From: Sphingomonas flavescens
GTDB taxonomy: Bacteria > Pseudomonadota > Alphaproteobacteria > Sphingomonadales > Sphingomonadaceae
DNA length: 64,000 bases
Direction: 5' to 3'
Assembly: GCF_030866745.1 (NCBI RefSeq)
Contig: NZ_CP133016.1
Location: 930,001-994,000 of the forward strand
Positions within the stretch are counted from its first letter, which is position 1, and each line of letters starts with the position of its first letter. A program made the position numbers and the translations under genes. Shown here in pieces: positions 44,256 to 55,510 of this stretch. The notes under the pieces were generated by a model, which worked only from the letters and a program-made list of their open reading frames with translations, was not told the origin of the DNA and did no database searches.

Positions 44256-45704
44256 ATGCTGACGACCAATCCGTTCGATGACGACAAGCTGCGCGAGGAG
44301 TGCGGCGTCTTTGGTATCTGGGGCGCCGACAATGCGGCGAGCTTCGTCGCGCTGGGCCTTCACGCCTTGCAGCATCGCGGCCAGGAAGCGGCGGGCATCA
44401 CCACCTTCGATGGCAGCCATTTCCATTCGCACCGCGCGATGGGTCATGTCGCGGGCAATTTCGATCGCGATGAGGTGATGCGTCGGTTGGGCGGGCGTTC
44501 CGGTATCGGTCACGTCCGCTATTCGACCACGGGTGAGACGGCGCTGCGTAACGTGCAGCCTCTTTTTGCCGAATTGTCCGAAGGCGGTTTTGCCGTTGCG
44601 CACAACGGCAATCTTTCGAATGCGATGAAGTTGCGTCGCACGCTCAACCGCCGCGGGTCGATTTTCCAGTCCACCAGCGACACCGAAGTCATCATTCACC
44701 TGGTCGCGACATCGAAGCGAACGACGACGCTCGATCGCCTGACCGACGCGCTGAAGCAGGTCGAAGGTGCCTATGCGCTGGTCGTTCTCACCGAGGAAGG
44801 TCTCGTCGCCTGCCGCGATCCGCTCGGCATCCGTCCGCTGGTCATGGGAAAGCTCGGCGAAGCGACGATTTTCGCCAGTGAAACCGTGGCGCTCGACGTA
44901 GTCGGTGCCAGCTTCCTTCGCGACGTCGAGCCAGGCGAGCTGATCCTCGTCAACGGTTCGGGCATTCGTTCCTTCCGTCCCTTCGAGGCGAAGGCGCCGC
45001 GGCCCTGCGTGTTCGAGCACATCTATTTCGCACGACCGGATTCGATCGCCGAAGGCATGTCCGTTTACGAAGTCCGCAAGAACATCGGTGCCGAGCTTTC
45101 GCGCGAGGCGCCGGTCGAGGCCGACTATGTCGTGCCGGTGCCGGACAGCGGCGTCCCGGCGGCGCTCGGCTTTTCTCAAGCCAGCCAAATCCCATTCGAG
45201 CTCGGCATCATCCGCTCGCACTATGTCGGGCGCACCTTCATCCAGCCGAGCCAGGAAGTCCGCCACCTCGGGGTGAAGCTGAAGCACAACGCAAACAGCG
45301 CGCTGGTCGACGGCAAGAGCATCGTGCTCGTCGACGATTCGATCGTGCGCGGCACCACCAGCGTGAAGTTGGTGCAGATGATGCGCGACGCCGGCGCCCG
45401 CGAAGTGCACATGCGCATCGCCTCGCCGCCGACCAAGAACAGCTGCTTCTACGGCGTCGACACGCCGGAGCGCGCCAAGTTGCTCGCGGCGCAGATGAGC
45501 GTCGAGCAGATGCGCGACTACATCAACGCCGACAGCCTTGCCTTTATTTCGATCGAGGGACTGTATCGCGCTTTGGGTCAGGAACGGGATGCCGCGCAGC
45601 CGCAACGTTGCGATGCCTGCTTCACCGGTGCTTATCCGACGACGTTGACCGATCTGGTCGAGCGCGAAGGACCGTCAGCGCTTTCATTGGTTGCCAGCCG
45701 CTAA
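44256..45704 (+). CDS. purF: Amidophosphoribosyltransferase (482 aa)
   Basis: First enzyme of purine synthesis: PRPP plus glutamine gives phosphoribosylamine. The short propeptide MLTTNPFDDDKLREE would be removed to expose the catalytic C16 (CGVFGIWG). The N-terminal glutaminase has GLHALQHRGQEAAGI, HVRYSTTGE and VAHNGNLSNA; the C-terminal phosphoribosyltransferase has the PRPP loop VLVDDSIVRGTTS and SPPTKNSCFYGVDTP. It is followed 18 nt later by an SDR gene. Confidence 0.95.
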   Translation: MLTTNPFDDDKLREECGVFGIWGADNAASFVALGLHALQHRGQEAAGITTFDGSHFHSHRAMGHVAGNFDRDEVMRRLGGRSGIGHVRYSTTGETALRNVQPLFAELSEGGFAVAHNGNLSNAMKLRRTLNRRGSIFQSTSDTEVIIHLVATSKRTTTLDRLTDALKQVEGAYALVVLTEEGLVACRDPLGIRPLVMGKLGEATIFASETVALDVVGASFLRDVEPGELILVNGSGIRSFRPFEAKAPRPCVFEHIYFARPDSIAEGMSVYEVRKNIGAELSREAPVEADYVVPVPDSGVPAALGFSQASQIPFELGIIRSHYVGRTFIQPSQEVRHLGVKLKHNANSALVDGKSIVLVDDSIVRGTTSVKLVQMMRDAGAREVHMRIASPPTKNSCFYGVDTPERAKLLAAQMSVEQMRDYINADSLAFISIEGLYRALGQERDAAQPQRCDACFTGAYPTTLTDLVEREGPSALSLVASR

Positions 45705-45722
45705 GCGGCTAACAGCCTCGGC

Positions 45723-46457
45723 ATGAACGATTCGAAGAGTTTTGCCGGCAAGCTTGCGCTTGTCACCGGAGCCAGCCGTGGCATCGGCGCGGCCACGGCC
45801 GAAGCCCTTGCTGCAGAGGGCGCGCACGTGATCCTCGTCGCCCGCAGCGCCACCGCGCTTGAAGAGATTGAAGACCGCATCCACGCCGCTGGCGGCAGCG
45901 CGACCATCGCTCCTTTGGACCTCACGGAAGGCGAGAGCATCGGCAAGCTGGCGAGCGCGATTGCGGAGCGGTGGCAGAAACTCGACATCATGGTGCTCAA
46001 CGCCGCGATGCTCGGCTCTCTGACGCCCGTGCAGGACATTGATCCAAAAGAATACTCGCGGCTGCTAAGTCTCAACCTGCTCGCGAACCAGGCGCTGATC
46101 GCCGCTTTTGACCCATTGCTACGCAAGGCTGAGACGGCGGACGTCGTCGTCCTGACATCCTCGGTGGGAAGCACGCCTCGCGCTTTCTGGGGCGCCTACG
46201 GTTCGTCAAAGGCCGCGCTCGAAAATCTCCTCGGCACTTATGCCGACGAAACTGCCTACACGAACCGCATTCGCGTGCAGATCATAGATCCCGGCGCGAC
46301 TCGGACGCGGATGCGTGCCTTGGCTTTTCCGGGCGAAGACCCTGACGAACTCAAGACACCGGAAGTCGTCGCAACGGCAATCGTTGATACCATCCGGTCA
46401 GGCGCTGCGAGCAGCGACCACATTCGCGTTGATCCAGAACGCGGAACTGTCGGATAG
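45723..46457 (+). CDS. Short-chain dehydrogenase/reductase (244 aa)
   Basis: Classical SDR fold: cofactor loop TGASRGIG, NAAMLG, catalytic Ser in LTSSVGS and YGSSK. The adapted NAD(P) pocket with VARSATALEE suggests NADPH. The SDR after purF is a frequent neighbour in sphingomonads; substrate unknown. Close spacing suggests co-transcription with purF. Confidence 0.85.
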   Translation: MNDSKSFAGKLALVTGASRGIGAATAEALAAEGAHVILVARSATALEEIEDRIHAAGGSATIAPLDLTEGESIGKLASAIAERWQKLDIMVLNAAMLGSLTPVQDIDPKEYSRLLSLNLLANQALIAAFDPLLRKAETADVVVLTSSVGSTPRAFWGAYGSSKAALENLLGTYADETAYTNRIRVQIIDPGATRTRMRALAFPGEDPDELKTPEVVATAIVDTIRSGAASSDHIRVDPERGTVG

Positions 46458-46625
46458 ATTTTTCGTTAAACGCTGATTGCCGAATCGTGGTAAATACTTA
46501 TCAGTTTGTCGCGGACCTAAACCTCTGGCATGGCTGCTGTGGAGCCATTGGCCGGCGCCCTCACAAAGGTAGCAGGGGCTAGTGCGTAGAGATTGCTCGG
46601 TGCAACGTTGCCCCTGTGCCGGGCA

Positions 46626-46668
46626 CGAGTGAGCTCTGCCAAACCTTTCGGTCGGCAGAGCTCACTCG
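46626..46668. terminator. Fifteen-bp perfect inverted repeat between convergent genes
   Basis: CGAGTGAGCTCTGCC (46626-46640) and its exact reverse complement (46654-46668) face each other around a 13-nt loop, ending 6 nt before the stop of the minus gene. There is no T tract; it probably separates the convergent transcripts. The rest of the 46458-46674 gap shows nothing else. Confidence 0.6.
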
Positions 46669-46674
46669 ACTCGA

Positions 46675-47139
46675 TCAACGCGCGGTCTCCAACGCCGCCT
46701 CATGCTCTAATACGACTTCGCCTTCGTCATATCCGTCCCAATAGTGAAGCCGCTGTGCTTTCACCTTGATCAGGGTGAGGCCGGGCGTGTCCGTGCCTTC
46801 CTTGAACCATTCGTCCAGATCCTTGGTCCAATGTTCTTCGAACTGGGCCTTGTCGCGGATCAGTTCGGCACGGCCCTCGATGGTGATGAAGAAGGGCTTC
46901 ATGCCGAGCATACCCGACTTAGACTGGTAATTTACGGCGACGTTGGGATCGCCCTCGATGTCCTTCACTGCGCCGTGGTGGTCGCAGGTGAAGAAGAAAT
47001 TGTCGCCGTCATATTCGACTTGGCGATTATTGCTCATCGGTCGGCCGGAAATCGCGCCGCCGGCGGTCCGCGTCGACAGAATGGCAAAGTCGATGTCGCG
47101 CATTTTCTCGGAAATATCGCTGAGCTTGAGGTCGCCCAT
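46675..47139 (-). CDS. Pyridoxamine 5'-phosphate oxidase-like flavin protein (154 aa)
   Basis: A split-barrel FMN-binding protein of the general-stress-protein 26 group: ISEKMRDIDFAILSTRTAGGAISGRPMSNN, FFFTCDHHGAVKDIEGDPNVAVNYQSKSG, FFITIEGRAELIRDKAQFEEHWTKDLDEWFKEGTDTPG. The last segment is characteristic of this subgroup. It is not the vitamin B6 enzyme. Likely a stress-related flavin protein. Confidence 0.85.
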   Translation of the reverse strand: MGDLKLSDISEKMRDIDFAILSTRTAGGAISGRPMSNNRQVEYDGDNFFFTCDHHGAVKDIEGDPNVAVNYQSKSGMLGMKPFFITIEGRAELIRDKAQFEEHWTKDLDEWFKEGTDTPGLTLIKVKAQRLHYWDGYDEGEVVLEHEAALETAR

Positions 47140-47220
47140 GGTTTCGCTCCTCGTGATTGTTCGAGGTTCAAACGTCAGTCGGGTGGCTACGGGTCCAAAC
47201 CCCGACGAAAGCCCTAAATT

Positions 47221-48603
47221 TCAGGCCAATACGAACTGCGTCCGGCGCTGTGCGGGATCGCTCGCGACGAGCTTCAGCCGCAGGCGATCACCGATCGCCG
47301 GAGCATTTAGCGATACGCGGATGATGATCGCTTCGCCGCACAGCTGAACTCGCGCACCACGCTGGTCGATATCCGTCACTTGTCCATCGAAGGTTTGCCC
47401 GACCCGCGACTGCAATTCGACGGCCTCGGCAAGCTCCACAGCGGCAGCACCGACCTGCGCCGCTTTCGCATCCGCCTTGGCCATCGCCGCAGGAAGTTCC
47501 CGGAACGCTTGCTGCGCATATTCTGGAACCGAAAGTCCGTTTGCGACGGCGTGAGCCGCTTCGATCACATAACGATCGGCAAGCCTGCGTAGTGGCGCGG
47601 TGGCGTGGACGTAAGTTGCCGCCATCGCCCAGTGCCAGGGTCGCTCGCCGTCTTTGTAAGCCTCGTAAGCGGCGTGCGCGCCGGAGCGCCGGATCGCAAG
47701 CATCAGTGCCGCCTGGGCCTTGTCATTTGGGTTGAGCCGCCGTTGAAGATCCTGCAGCGATTCCTCCTTCGGCCAATCGATCCCCAGCGCTTTGGCGCTT
47801 TCTGCCACGCGGCGCCGCGCGCGCTTGTCGGGATCGGGCATCACCCGGAAAAGGCCGGTGTGATGCGCATAGAGCGTGTCAGCGATCGCCATGTTGGCGG
47901 CCAGCGACAGCGCCGCGTTGGCGATCTCGGCCTCGCTTACCGTCCGAAACTGCAATGCAAACGAGCCATCTGGGAGCTCGACGACTTCCTGTTGCGGCGG
48001 GTCGACTCGTGACGCGCCGCGCGATGCCTCATTAGCTGCGATCCGGCGGGCGAGTTCGAAAAACTCGCCTGGGAGCTGCTCCGGGGTCACGGTCGCATAG
48101 CCGAGCTTGGCCCGGCTCCGGATGATCGCCCGTTCGACAGCGTCGAGTTTCACCGCGCCGGCGGGATCGATCCGGACCGTGAACACCACCGCTGGCCGTG
48201 GACCGTCGGGCAACAGGCTTGCCACGCCCTCGCTAAGGATCGGTGGGTACAGGCCTACCTTGCCATCGGGCAGGTAGACCGTTTCGCCGCGCGCCCAAGC
48301 CTCGCGATCGATCGTCCCACCCGGATCGACGAAGCTCGCGACATCGGCGATCGCATAGTGGAGCAAGATGTCCGAACCGCTGGATTCGATCGCGAACGCC
48401 TGGTCGAGATCGGTGGAGCTTGTGGGGTCAAGCGTGACGAACGGCTGGTCCGAGCGATCGCGGTGCGTCGGAAAGGTCCGCTTCGCGGCGCGCTCCGCTT
48501 CCTCCAGTACGGCGGGCGGAAACGCCTGCGGCAAATGATATTGCTCGCGGATGGCAGCGAGGCCCGTCGCCAGTGCGTGGGCGTGGTCGTGGATTGCCTT
48601 CAA
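47221..48603 (-). CDS. RNB-domain ribonuclease (RNase II family, 460 aa)
   Basis: A 3'-5' exoribonuclease core. The start is TTG at 48603, overlapping the upstream stop as TTGA; no ATG lies near. The catalytic RNB domain carries TLDPTSSTDLDQAFAIE (the conserved Asp cluster), HYAIADVASFVDPGG, and YLPDGKVGLYPPILSEGVASLLPDGPRPAVVF, and ends near ATAPLRRLADRYV. N-terminal cold-shock domains are missing and the C-terminal S1-like part is short (VGQTFDGQVTDIDQRGARVQLCGEA). A compact relative of RNase II found in alphaproteobacteria. Confidence 0.87.
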   Translation of the reverse strand: MKAIHDHAHALATGLAAIREQYHLPQAFPPAVLEEAERAAKRTFPTHRDRSDQPFVTLDPTSSTDLDQAFAIESSGSDILLHYAIADVASFVDPGGTIDREAWARGETVYLPDGKVGLYPPILSEGVASLLPDGPRPAVVFTVRIDPAGAVKLDAVERAIIRSRAKLGYATVTPEQLPGEFFELARRIAANEASRGASRVDPPQQEVVELPDGSFALQFRTVSEAEIANAALSLAANMAIADTLYAHHTGLFRVMPDPDKRARRRVAESAKALGIDWPKEESLQDLQRRLNPNDKAQAALMLAIRRSGAHAAYEAYKDGERPWHWAMAATYVHATAPLRRLADRYVIEAAHAVANGLSVPEYAQQAFRELPAAMAKADAKAAQVGAAAVELAEAVELQSRVGQTFDGQVTDIDQRGARVQLCGEAIIIRVSLNAPAIGDRLRLKLVASDPAQRRTQFVLA

Positions 48604-49847
48604 GATTTACCCAGCGTCACTTGCGCGACATCGATCCCCCGGCCCCGGAACCCGCCTTCGCAGTACATCAGGTAATAGCGCCACAGATTGTGGAATTCTT
48701 CGCTGAAATCGCGCAGGTCGCCGCGCTCGACCGCATCGTCATAGCGATGTCGCCAAGCTTCCAGCGTTCGCGCATAGTCCAGGCCGAAGCCTTCGCTTCT
48801 GTCCTGCCACGCGAGGCCTCGACCGCTCGCCAGTTCGGCAAATCGCGGCTCATTGATCAGCATGCCGCCCGGGAAAATATAGGTCTGAATGAAGTCGGCT
48901 GACGCAGCATAGGAGTCGAACAACTCCGGCCGGATCAGAATATATTGCAGGGCGGCGCGCCCTCCGGGTTTGAGGTTGCGCGTGACGCTGTCCATGAACG
49001 CAGGCCACCAGCGCTCGCCGACCGCTTCGACCATCTCGACCGAAGCGATGGCGTCGAACCGTTCGGCGATGTCACGATAATCCTGCAGACGGATCTGGAT
49101 CCGATCGCCTAACCCTGCTTCGGCAATGCGACGCTCGGCCCAGGCCTTTTGCTCCGAAGACAGCGTGAGCCCGACCACAGACGCGCCCCTCTTGGCAGCT
49201 TCGATTGCCAGTGTGCCCCATCCGCATCCAATCTCGAGCAGGCGATCGCCGGGCTTCAGGTTCAGCCGGTCGAGCAACAGAGCGACCTTCACAATCTGCG
49301 CCGCTGTCAGGTCGTCAGTCCCGGCATAGCGGGCCGAGGAGTAGCTCATGGTCGGGTCGAGCCAGGCCGCGTAGAAATCGTTGCCAAGGTCATAGTGCGC
49401 GCTGACATTTTCCCGCGCGCCCGCCCGGTCATTGTCGCGCAGGCGGTGCGCGATGGCGTTGATTAGCCGAAACGGGCCCTTCGCGCGCGCGGCGCCGCGG
49501 AGACTTTCCGCATTCGCCATGAACAAGGCGAACAAGGGCACCGGGTCCGGCGATTCCCACTCGCCATTCGCCCAAGCCTTGTACCAGCCGACGCTGCCTG
49601 CCGTCGCCAGCCTGACCAGCGCCATCCAGCTGTTGAGCCGCACTTCGGCACGAAAGCCGGCACGATGGAAACCGATCCGGCGGTGGCTGCCATCGGGAAG
49701 CGTTGCGTCGATCCCGCCGGCTTCGAGACGCTTGTCGAGCGCGTCGAGCAGCCGGGCGAACGCTGGCGCAACCGCACGCCCGATCAGGCTCCCCCCGGTC
49801 GAAAAGCCGCGGTCGGCGCGGATTAGATGCTCGCCTCGCGTGCCCAT
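48600..49847 (-). CDS. Cyclopropane-fatty-acid synthase-like methyltransferase (415 aa)
   Basis: Methylates or cyclopropanates acyl chains of membrane lipids using SAM. The start at ATG 49847 (MGTRGEHLIRADRGFSTGG) avoids overlap with the preceding gene. Features: N-terminal lipid-side domain, then YDLGNDFYAAWLDPTMSYSSA, SAM motif LLEIGCGWGTLAIEAA, FDAIASVEMVEAVGERWW, and the YIFPGGML segment. The C-terminal Tyr-rich FSEEFHNLWRYYLMYCEGGFRGRGIDV is typical. Its stop overlaps the RNase gene by 4 nt. Confidence 0.9.
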   Translation of the reverse strand: MGTRGEHLIRADRGFSTGGSLIGRAVAPAFARLLDALDKRLEAGGIDATLPDGSHRRIGFHRAGFRAEVRLNSWMALVRLATAGSVGWYKAWANGEWESPDPVPLFALFMANAESLRGAARAKGPFRLINAIAHRLRDNDRAGARENVSAHYDLGNDFYAAWLDPTMSYSSARYAGTDDLTAAQIVKVALLLDRLNLKPGDRLLEIGCGWGTLAIEAAKRGASVVGLTLSSEQKAWAERRIAEAGLGDRIQIRLQDYRDIAERFDAIASVEMVEAVGERWWPAFMDSVTRNLKPGGRAALQYILIRPELFDSYAASADFIQTYIFPGGMLINEPRFAELASGRGLAWQDRSEGFGLDYARTLEAWRHRYDDAVERGDLRDFSEEFHNLWRYYLMYCEGGFRGRGIDVAQVTLGKS

Positions 49848-49869
49848 CGCGGGCGAGGTATGAAGTCCC

Positions 49870-50781
49870 TCAGCGATTGTCGAGCGGGACCATGAAGGTC
49901 GTCCGGCGCAACGCCGGGAAACGCTGGTCGCTGAGATAAGCGCGGCCATCCCGCTCGATGACGTAAGGCATCCGCGACCAGAAGAGGAAATCGCGGACTT
50001 CCGAGCTCGTCTGAACTGCTCGCATGAAGCTAGGGTCGTCGAGGCGCAGCGGATAGGGTTTGGCGCTCAAAGTCAGTGCGCCAGTGAGGCCATCGTAATC
50101 GGCAGTCCCACCGAACTTGTCGCCGCGCCACATGATTTGCCGTTTCCAGAACGTGAGCGGAACCTCGCCGGCAACGATCATGCGCGGCGCTTCGATCTGC
50201 GCGATCTGCGGACGCGCAGTCTCGACCGCCCGCGCGGAGATGCCGGCGTTGAACGCGACATAGGTAAGCACCGCACCAAAGGCGACGATGGCCGGCATCT
50301 GCCAATTGCGACCGCGACGCTCGGCACGCCACGACATTTCAAGGCCAAGGATAAAGGCGATCCAGATCCAGGGATCGACGATGAAGATCATGTCGCCGTA
50401 GAACCAGCGCTTGGAGAACGGCTCGAGGAAGCGGACGCCGTAGGTGTTCATGAAATCGAGCAGCGGATGGCTGAGCGTCCCGACCGCGCAGGCGAGCAAC
50501 AGGCCACCAAGCTTCAGCGGTCCATCCTTGCCGGGACGCAACCGTTCCCACAGCCAAATGATTGCCAACGTAACGAATGGCATGACCAGCAGGCCGCCGA
50601 TGCCGTGGGTGAAGCCTCGGTGGAAAGTCCGGGCCGAGACGTTGAACAGGGGCGCCACGAAGCTGTCGATGTCCGGCAGATTGGCCGCGACGATCATCGC
50701 CGGCATCGCGCGCGGACTAAGGCGCCTGAAGCCCATGCGCCCGAGCACGGCGCCGGCGAGGCTGTGCGTGAGATTGTCCAC
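49870..50781 (-). CDS. YdjM-like membrane metal-dependent hydrolase (303 aa)
   Basis: LexA-binding-type inner-membrane hydrolase family: N-terminal MDNLTHSLAGAVLGRMG, metal-binding NLPDIDSFVAPLF, HRGFTHGIGGLL and GTLSHPLLDFMNTYGVRFLEPFSKRWFYGD. Four or so hydrophobic helices span residues 25-200, and a soluble C-terminal part follows. Reaction unknown. It lies 14 nt after korB and 22 nt before the cyclopropane-synthase-like gene, within a long minus-strand run. Confidence 0.87.
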   Translation of the reverse strand: MDNLTHSLAGAVLGRMGFRRLSPRAMPAMIVAANLPDIDSFVAPLFNVSARTFHRGFTHGIGGLLVMPFVTLAIIWLWERLRPGKDGPLKLGGLLLACAVGTLSHPLLDFMNTYGVRFLEPFSKRWFYGDMIFIVDPWIWIAFILGLEMSWRAERRGRNWQMPAIVAFGAVLTYVAFNAGISARAVETARPQIAQIEAPRMIVAGEVPLTFWKRQIMWRGDKFGGTADYDGLTGALTLSAKPYPLRLDDPSFMRAVQTSSEVRDFLFWSRMPYVIERDGRAYLSDQRFPALRRTTFMVPLDNR

Positions 50782-50795
50782 TTAAGTCATGCAGG

Positions 50796-51806
50796 TCAGA
50801 GCTGGTGCGGCTCCTTTTCGACCTGCCAGGTCTGGCCCTTGCTGACCAGCGCCTGGAGGTCGGCCAGTTTGCCGGAGGCAGCGGCGGCGTTTTGCTCAAT
50901 GACCGCGCTCTCGAAGGTCGGGGCGGGATCTTCGTAGATCACGCCGAGCGCGACCGGGAAACCCTGCGGCATCTCGATCAGCATCGCGGCGATGCCCTTG
51001 TTCTTCGGATCGTGGACAATGACCGATGGATCGTCGCCGTCGACAACCTTCAGCTTCAGCGTGGCGACATCGAGTGCAATGCCCTTGGCACCACCGGCGA
51101 ACAGCATCTTCTCGCCCGGCTTCAGCCAGAGCTGCTTCTCCTGCGCGACGCTGCGTTCGGTAAAGCTGGCGAAGACGTCATCGTTATAGACGACGCAATT
51201 TTGGTAGATTTCGACGAAGCTGGCCCCGCGATGCGCATGCGCCGCCTTGAGCACGTCGGGCAAATTCTTGTGCACATCGATGCCGCGGGCGATGAACCGG
51301 GCGCCGGAACCTAGAGCCACCATGCATGGGGTCACCGGCCGGTCGACCGAGCCGAACGGCGTCGACGGCGAGCGGGTACCGACGCGGCTGGTCGGCGAAT
51401 ATTGGCCCTTGGTCAGGCCGTAGATCTCATTGTTGAAGAGCAGGATCTGACAATCGAGGTTACGTCGCAGCACGTGCATCGTGTGGTTGCCGCCGATCGA
51501 CAGCGCGTCGCCGTCGCCGGTGATAATCCACACATCGAGCTCGGGATTGGCGAGCTTGATGCCGGTTGCGAAGGCCGGCGCGCGGCCGTGGATGGTATGG
51601 AAGCCGTATGTCGCCATGTAATAAGGGAAGCGGCTGGAGCAGCCGATCCCGCTGACGAACACGGTCTTTTCGCGCGCGACACCGAGGTCGGGCATCGTCC
51701 GCTGCACAGCCTTCAACACCGCATAATCGCCGCAGCCGGGGCACCAGCGCACTTCCTGGTCGCTCGCCCAGTCCTTGGCGGTGGTGACGGGTGTCATGTC
51801 ATTCAT
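50796..51806 (-). CDS. korB: 2-oxoacid:ferredoxin oxidoreductase, beta subunit (336 aa)
   Basis: The thiamine-diphosphate subunit that decarboxylates 2-oxoacids, probably 2-oxoglutarate, and passes electrons to ferredoxin. The start at ATG 51806 (MNDMTPVTTAKDWASDQEVRWCPGCGDYAVLK) shares one base with the stop of the small gene before it (TGATG), with GAGG 8 nt upstream. The iron-sulfur/TPP region shows WCPGCGDY, GIGCSSRFPYY, HTIHGRAPAFATGIKLANP and GDGDALSIGGNHTMHVLRRN...LLFNNEIYGLTKGQ. Symbol given by similarity; pyruvate or branched 2-oxoacids are possible substrates. Confidence 0.88.
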   Translation of the reverse strand: MNDMTPVTTAKDWASDQEVRWCPGCGDYAVLKAVQRTMPDLGVAREKTVFVSGIGCSSRFPYYMATYGFHTIHGRAPAFATGIKLANPELDVWIITGDGDALSIGGNHTMHVLRRNLDCQILLFNNEIYGLTKGQYSPTSRVGTRSPSTPFGSVDRPVTPCMVALGSGARFIARGIDVHKNLPDVLKAAHAHRGASFVEIYQNCVVYNDDVFASFTERSVAQEKQLWLKPGEKMLFAGGAKGIALDVATLKLKVVDGDDPSVIVHDPKNKGIAAMLIEMPQGFPVALGVIYEDPAPTFESAVIEQNAAAASGKLADLQALVSKGQTWQVEKEPHQL

Positions 51807-51882
51807 CAGTGCGGCCTCAGCCAATATACGAGGAACAGGACTGCGATCAGCAGCATGATCAGCGGGAAGACGTTGAGCTGCT

Positions 51883-51886
<4 letters not shown>
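51806..51886 (-). CDS. 26-residue single-pass membrane peptide between korA and korB
   Basis: ATG at 51886 overlaps the korA stop (ATGA); its own TGA shares a base with the korB ATG (TGATG). The peptide begins MKQL and continues NVFPLIMLLIAVLFLVYWL, then a short basic end (RPH): one membrane helix with the charged ends expected of an inserted peptide. All three genes are chained by stop-start overlaps, and the spacing keeps the GAGG ribosome site of korB inside this gene. It could anchor the complex to the inner membrane or assist its assembly, or serve only as a coupling leader. I know of no described peptide at this position. Confidence 0.65.
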
Positions 51887-53778
<1,892 letters not shown>

Positions 53779-53834
53779 GCCCTGCCCTCTAATCCCCTCG
53801 CCCGCCTTGCGCCACCTTCTTAAGCGCCCAAGCC

Positions 53835-55430
53835 CTACGCACTGGGATCGCCCTCGCGCTGAAAGATCATCGCCATTTCCTCAAGGTCGAGGTCGCGCTC
53901 GAGATTGTGCAGCGTCTCATCCTCGATGAGGCCCGCGCGATGCTGCCGGACCAGTTCGGCCCGACCAGCGGCGATTGAAGCGAGGATCACCCCGAAATGC
54001 TCGCGCAGGCCCTCCATGAACTTGTCCGCGTCCGCGGCGTAACGCTCGGTCGCGCGGGCGCGGTTCTGATACTGCTCCAGCAGTTGCGGATGGATGAGCT
54101 TGCCGTCGGCATCATAGGCCTGCGCTTCGACGGCAGCGAGCCGCGCGCGGGCGACGGCGGCTTCCGATGCCGGCAAGTCCAGCGGCGCCTCCGGCTCCTT
54201 GTCCTCCGGGTTCACAAGACGGATTAGCCACGGCAACGTCGTCCCCTGGCCGACCACCGTCACGAAAATGACGGTAAAAGCCGCAATCAGCATGAGATCG
54301 CGTCCCGGCATGGTCTGGGGAAGCGACAGGGCCGCGGCCAGCGTGACGACGCCGCGCATGCCCGCCCAGCCGAGCACGGCGGACTGCCGCCAGCCCAAGG
54401 GCCGGGCGCGGGCGAGGCCGATGCCGCGCAAGAGCTTGAGGACGACTTCGCTGCCCGCGATCCAGGCGAAGCGCGCAAGAATCACTGCAAGCACGACGGC
54501 TACAACCGGCCAGAAGCTCGCAGCGAAAGAGGCCTCGAACCCACCGACACGCTCGATCGCGTCGCGGAGCGAGAAGCCGATGAGGATGAACACCAGCGCC
54601 TCGATCACGAACACCATCACCTGCCAGAAGGCATTGCCGCGCAGGCGCACGGCCGCAGGGAAGACGATGTGCTGATACCAGCCGAGCACCAGTCCAGCGG
54701 CAACGGTCGCGATGACGCCCGACACGTGCAGCGCCTCTCCGGCAAGATAGGCAACCCAGCATAGCATTGTCGTGGTGGCGACAATCAGTGTCTGATCGCG
54801 CAGCCGCTTGACAACGAATAGCCAGGCCACCGCCACGGCGAGACCAACCAGACATCCGCCGATGGCCAGGAAAAGAAAGCTCTGCGCCGCAGCGCCCGCA
54901 TCGAACACGCCGCTGAGCGTTGCCGCCACGGCGAAGCGGAACAGGACCAGGCCGGTTGCGTCGTTGAGCAGGCTTTCGCCCTCCAGCAGTGCGGTCAGGC
55001 GGCGCGGCAGGTTGACCCGCTGCAGGATTGCCCGCGCCGAGACAGCATCGGGCGGTGACACGATCGCCCCGAGTGCGAAGCATGCCGCCATCGGCAGGCT
55101 TGGCACGAACCAGTGCACGACGAGCCCGACGACCAGCGTCGTGAACACGACCGCGCCCAGCGCAAGGCCGATGATGCCCGGCAAGTGCCGGCGGAAACGT
55201 CCGAGCGCCGTATAATAAGCGCCGTCCATCAGCAGCGGAGGGAGAAAGAAGACCAGGGCCAGTTCGGGATTGAGGCTGATGGACGGAATGCCCGGAATGA
55301 AGGCGAGCGCCCCGCCCCCCACCAGCAAGGCGGCTGCGGGCGGAAGATGCAGCCGTCGCGCGGCCCAGTGGAGGGCGATGACCATGCCAAGCAAGCCGAG
55401 CACAACTTCGACGGTCTGGGTGGGGCTCAT
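53835..55430 (-). CDS. CPA1-family Na+/H+ antiporter, long form (531 aa)
   Basis: The start at ATG 55430 has an ideal AGGAGG. The membrane half (residues 1-400) carries FFLPPLLMDGAYYTALGRFRRH, GAIVSPPDAVSARAIL (the usual Asp pair region) and EGESLLNDATGLVLFRFAVA, then GWAGMRGVVTLAAALSLPQ. The soluble C-terminal tail of about 130 residues (DLPASEAAVARARLAAVEAQAYDADGKLIHPQLLEQYQNRARATERY) is the regulatory region typical of the NhaP/YjcE-type proteins. It is the third cation/proton antiporter in the window and differs from the 31839 gene mainly by this tail. Confidence 0.9.
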   Translation of the reverse strand: MSPTQTVEVVLGLLGMVIALHWAARRLHLPPAAALLVGGGALAFIPGIPSISLNPELALVFFLPPLLMDGAYYTALGRFRRHLPGIIGLALGAVVFTTLVVGLVVHWFVPSLPMAACFALGAIVSPPDAVSARAILQRVNLPRRLTALLEGESLLNDATGLVLFRFAVAATLSGVFDAGAAAQSFLFLAIGGCLVGLAVAVAWLFVVKRLRDQTLIVATTTMLCWVAYLAGEALHVSGVIATVAAGLVLGWYQHIVFPAAVRLRGNAFWQVMVFVIEALVFILIGFSLRDAIERVGGFEASFAASFWPVVAVVLAVILARFAWIAGSEVVLKLLRGIGLARARPLGWRQSAVLGWAGMRGVVTLAAALSLPQTMPGRDLMLIAAFTVIFVTVVGQGTTLPWLIRLVNPEDKEPEAPLDLPASEAAVARARLAAVEAQAYDADGKLIHPQLLEQYQNRARATERYAADADKFMEGLREHFGVILASIAAGRAELVRQHRAGLIEDETLHNLERDLDLEEMAMIFQREGDPSA

Positions 55431-55510
55431 CCGCCTCCTTTGCCCGACACGGCTGTTTTCGCATAGCGTGTGATGCTGACAGCCTGGCTGCGGCCCGCTA
55501 GTGCCGCCCC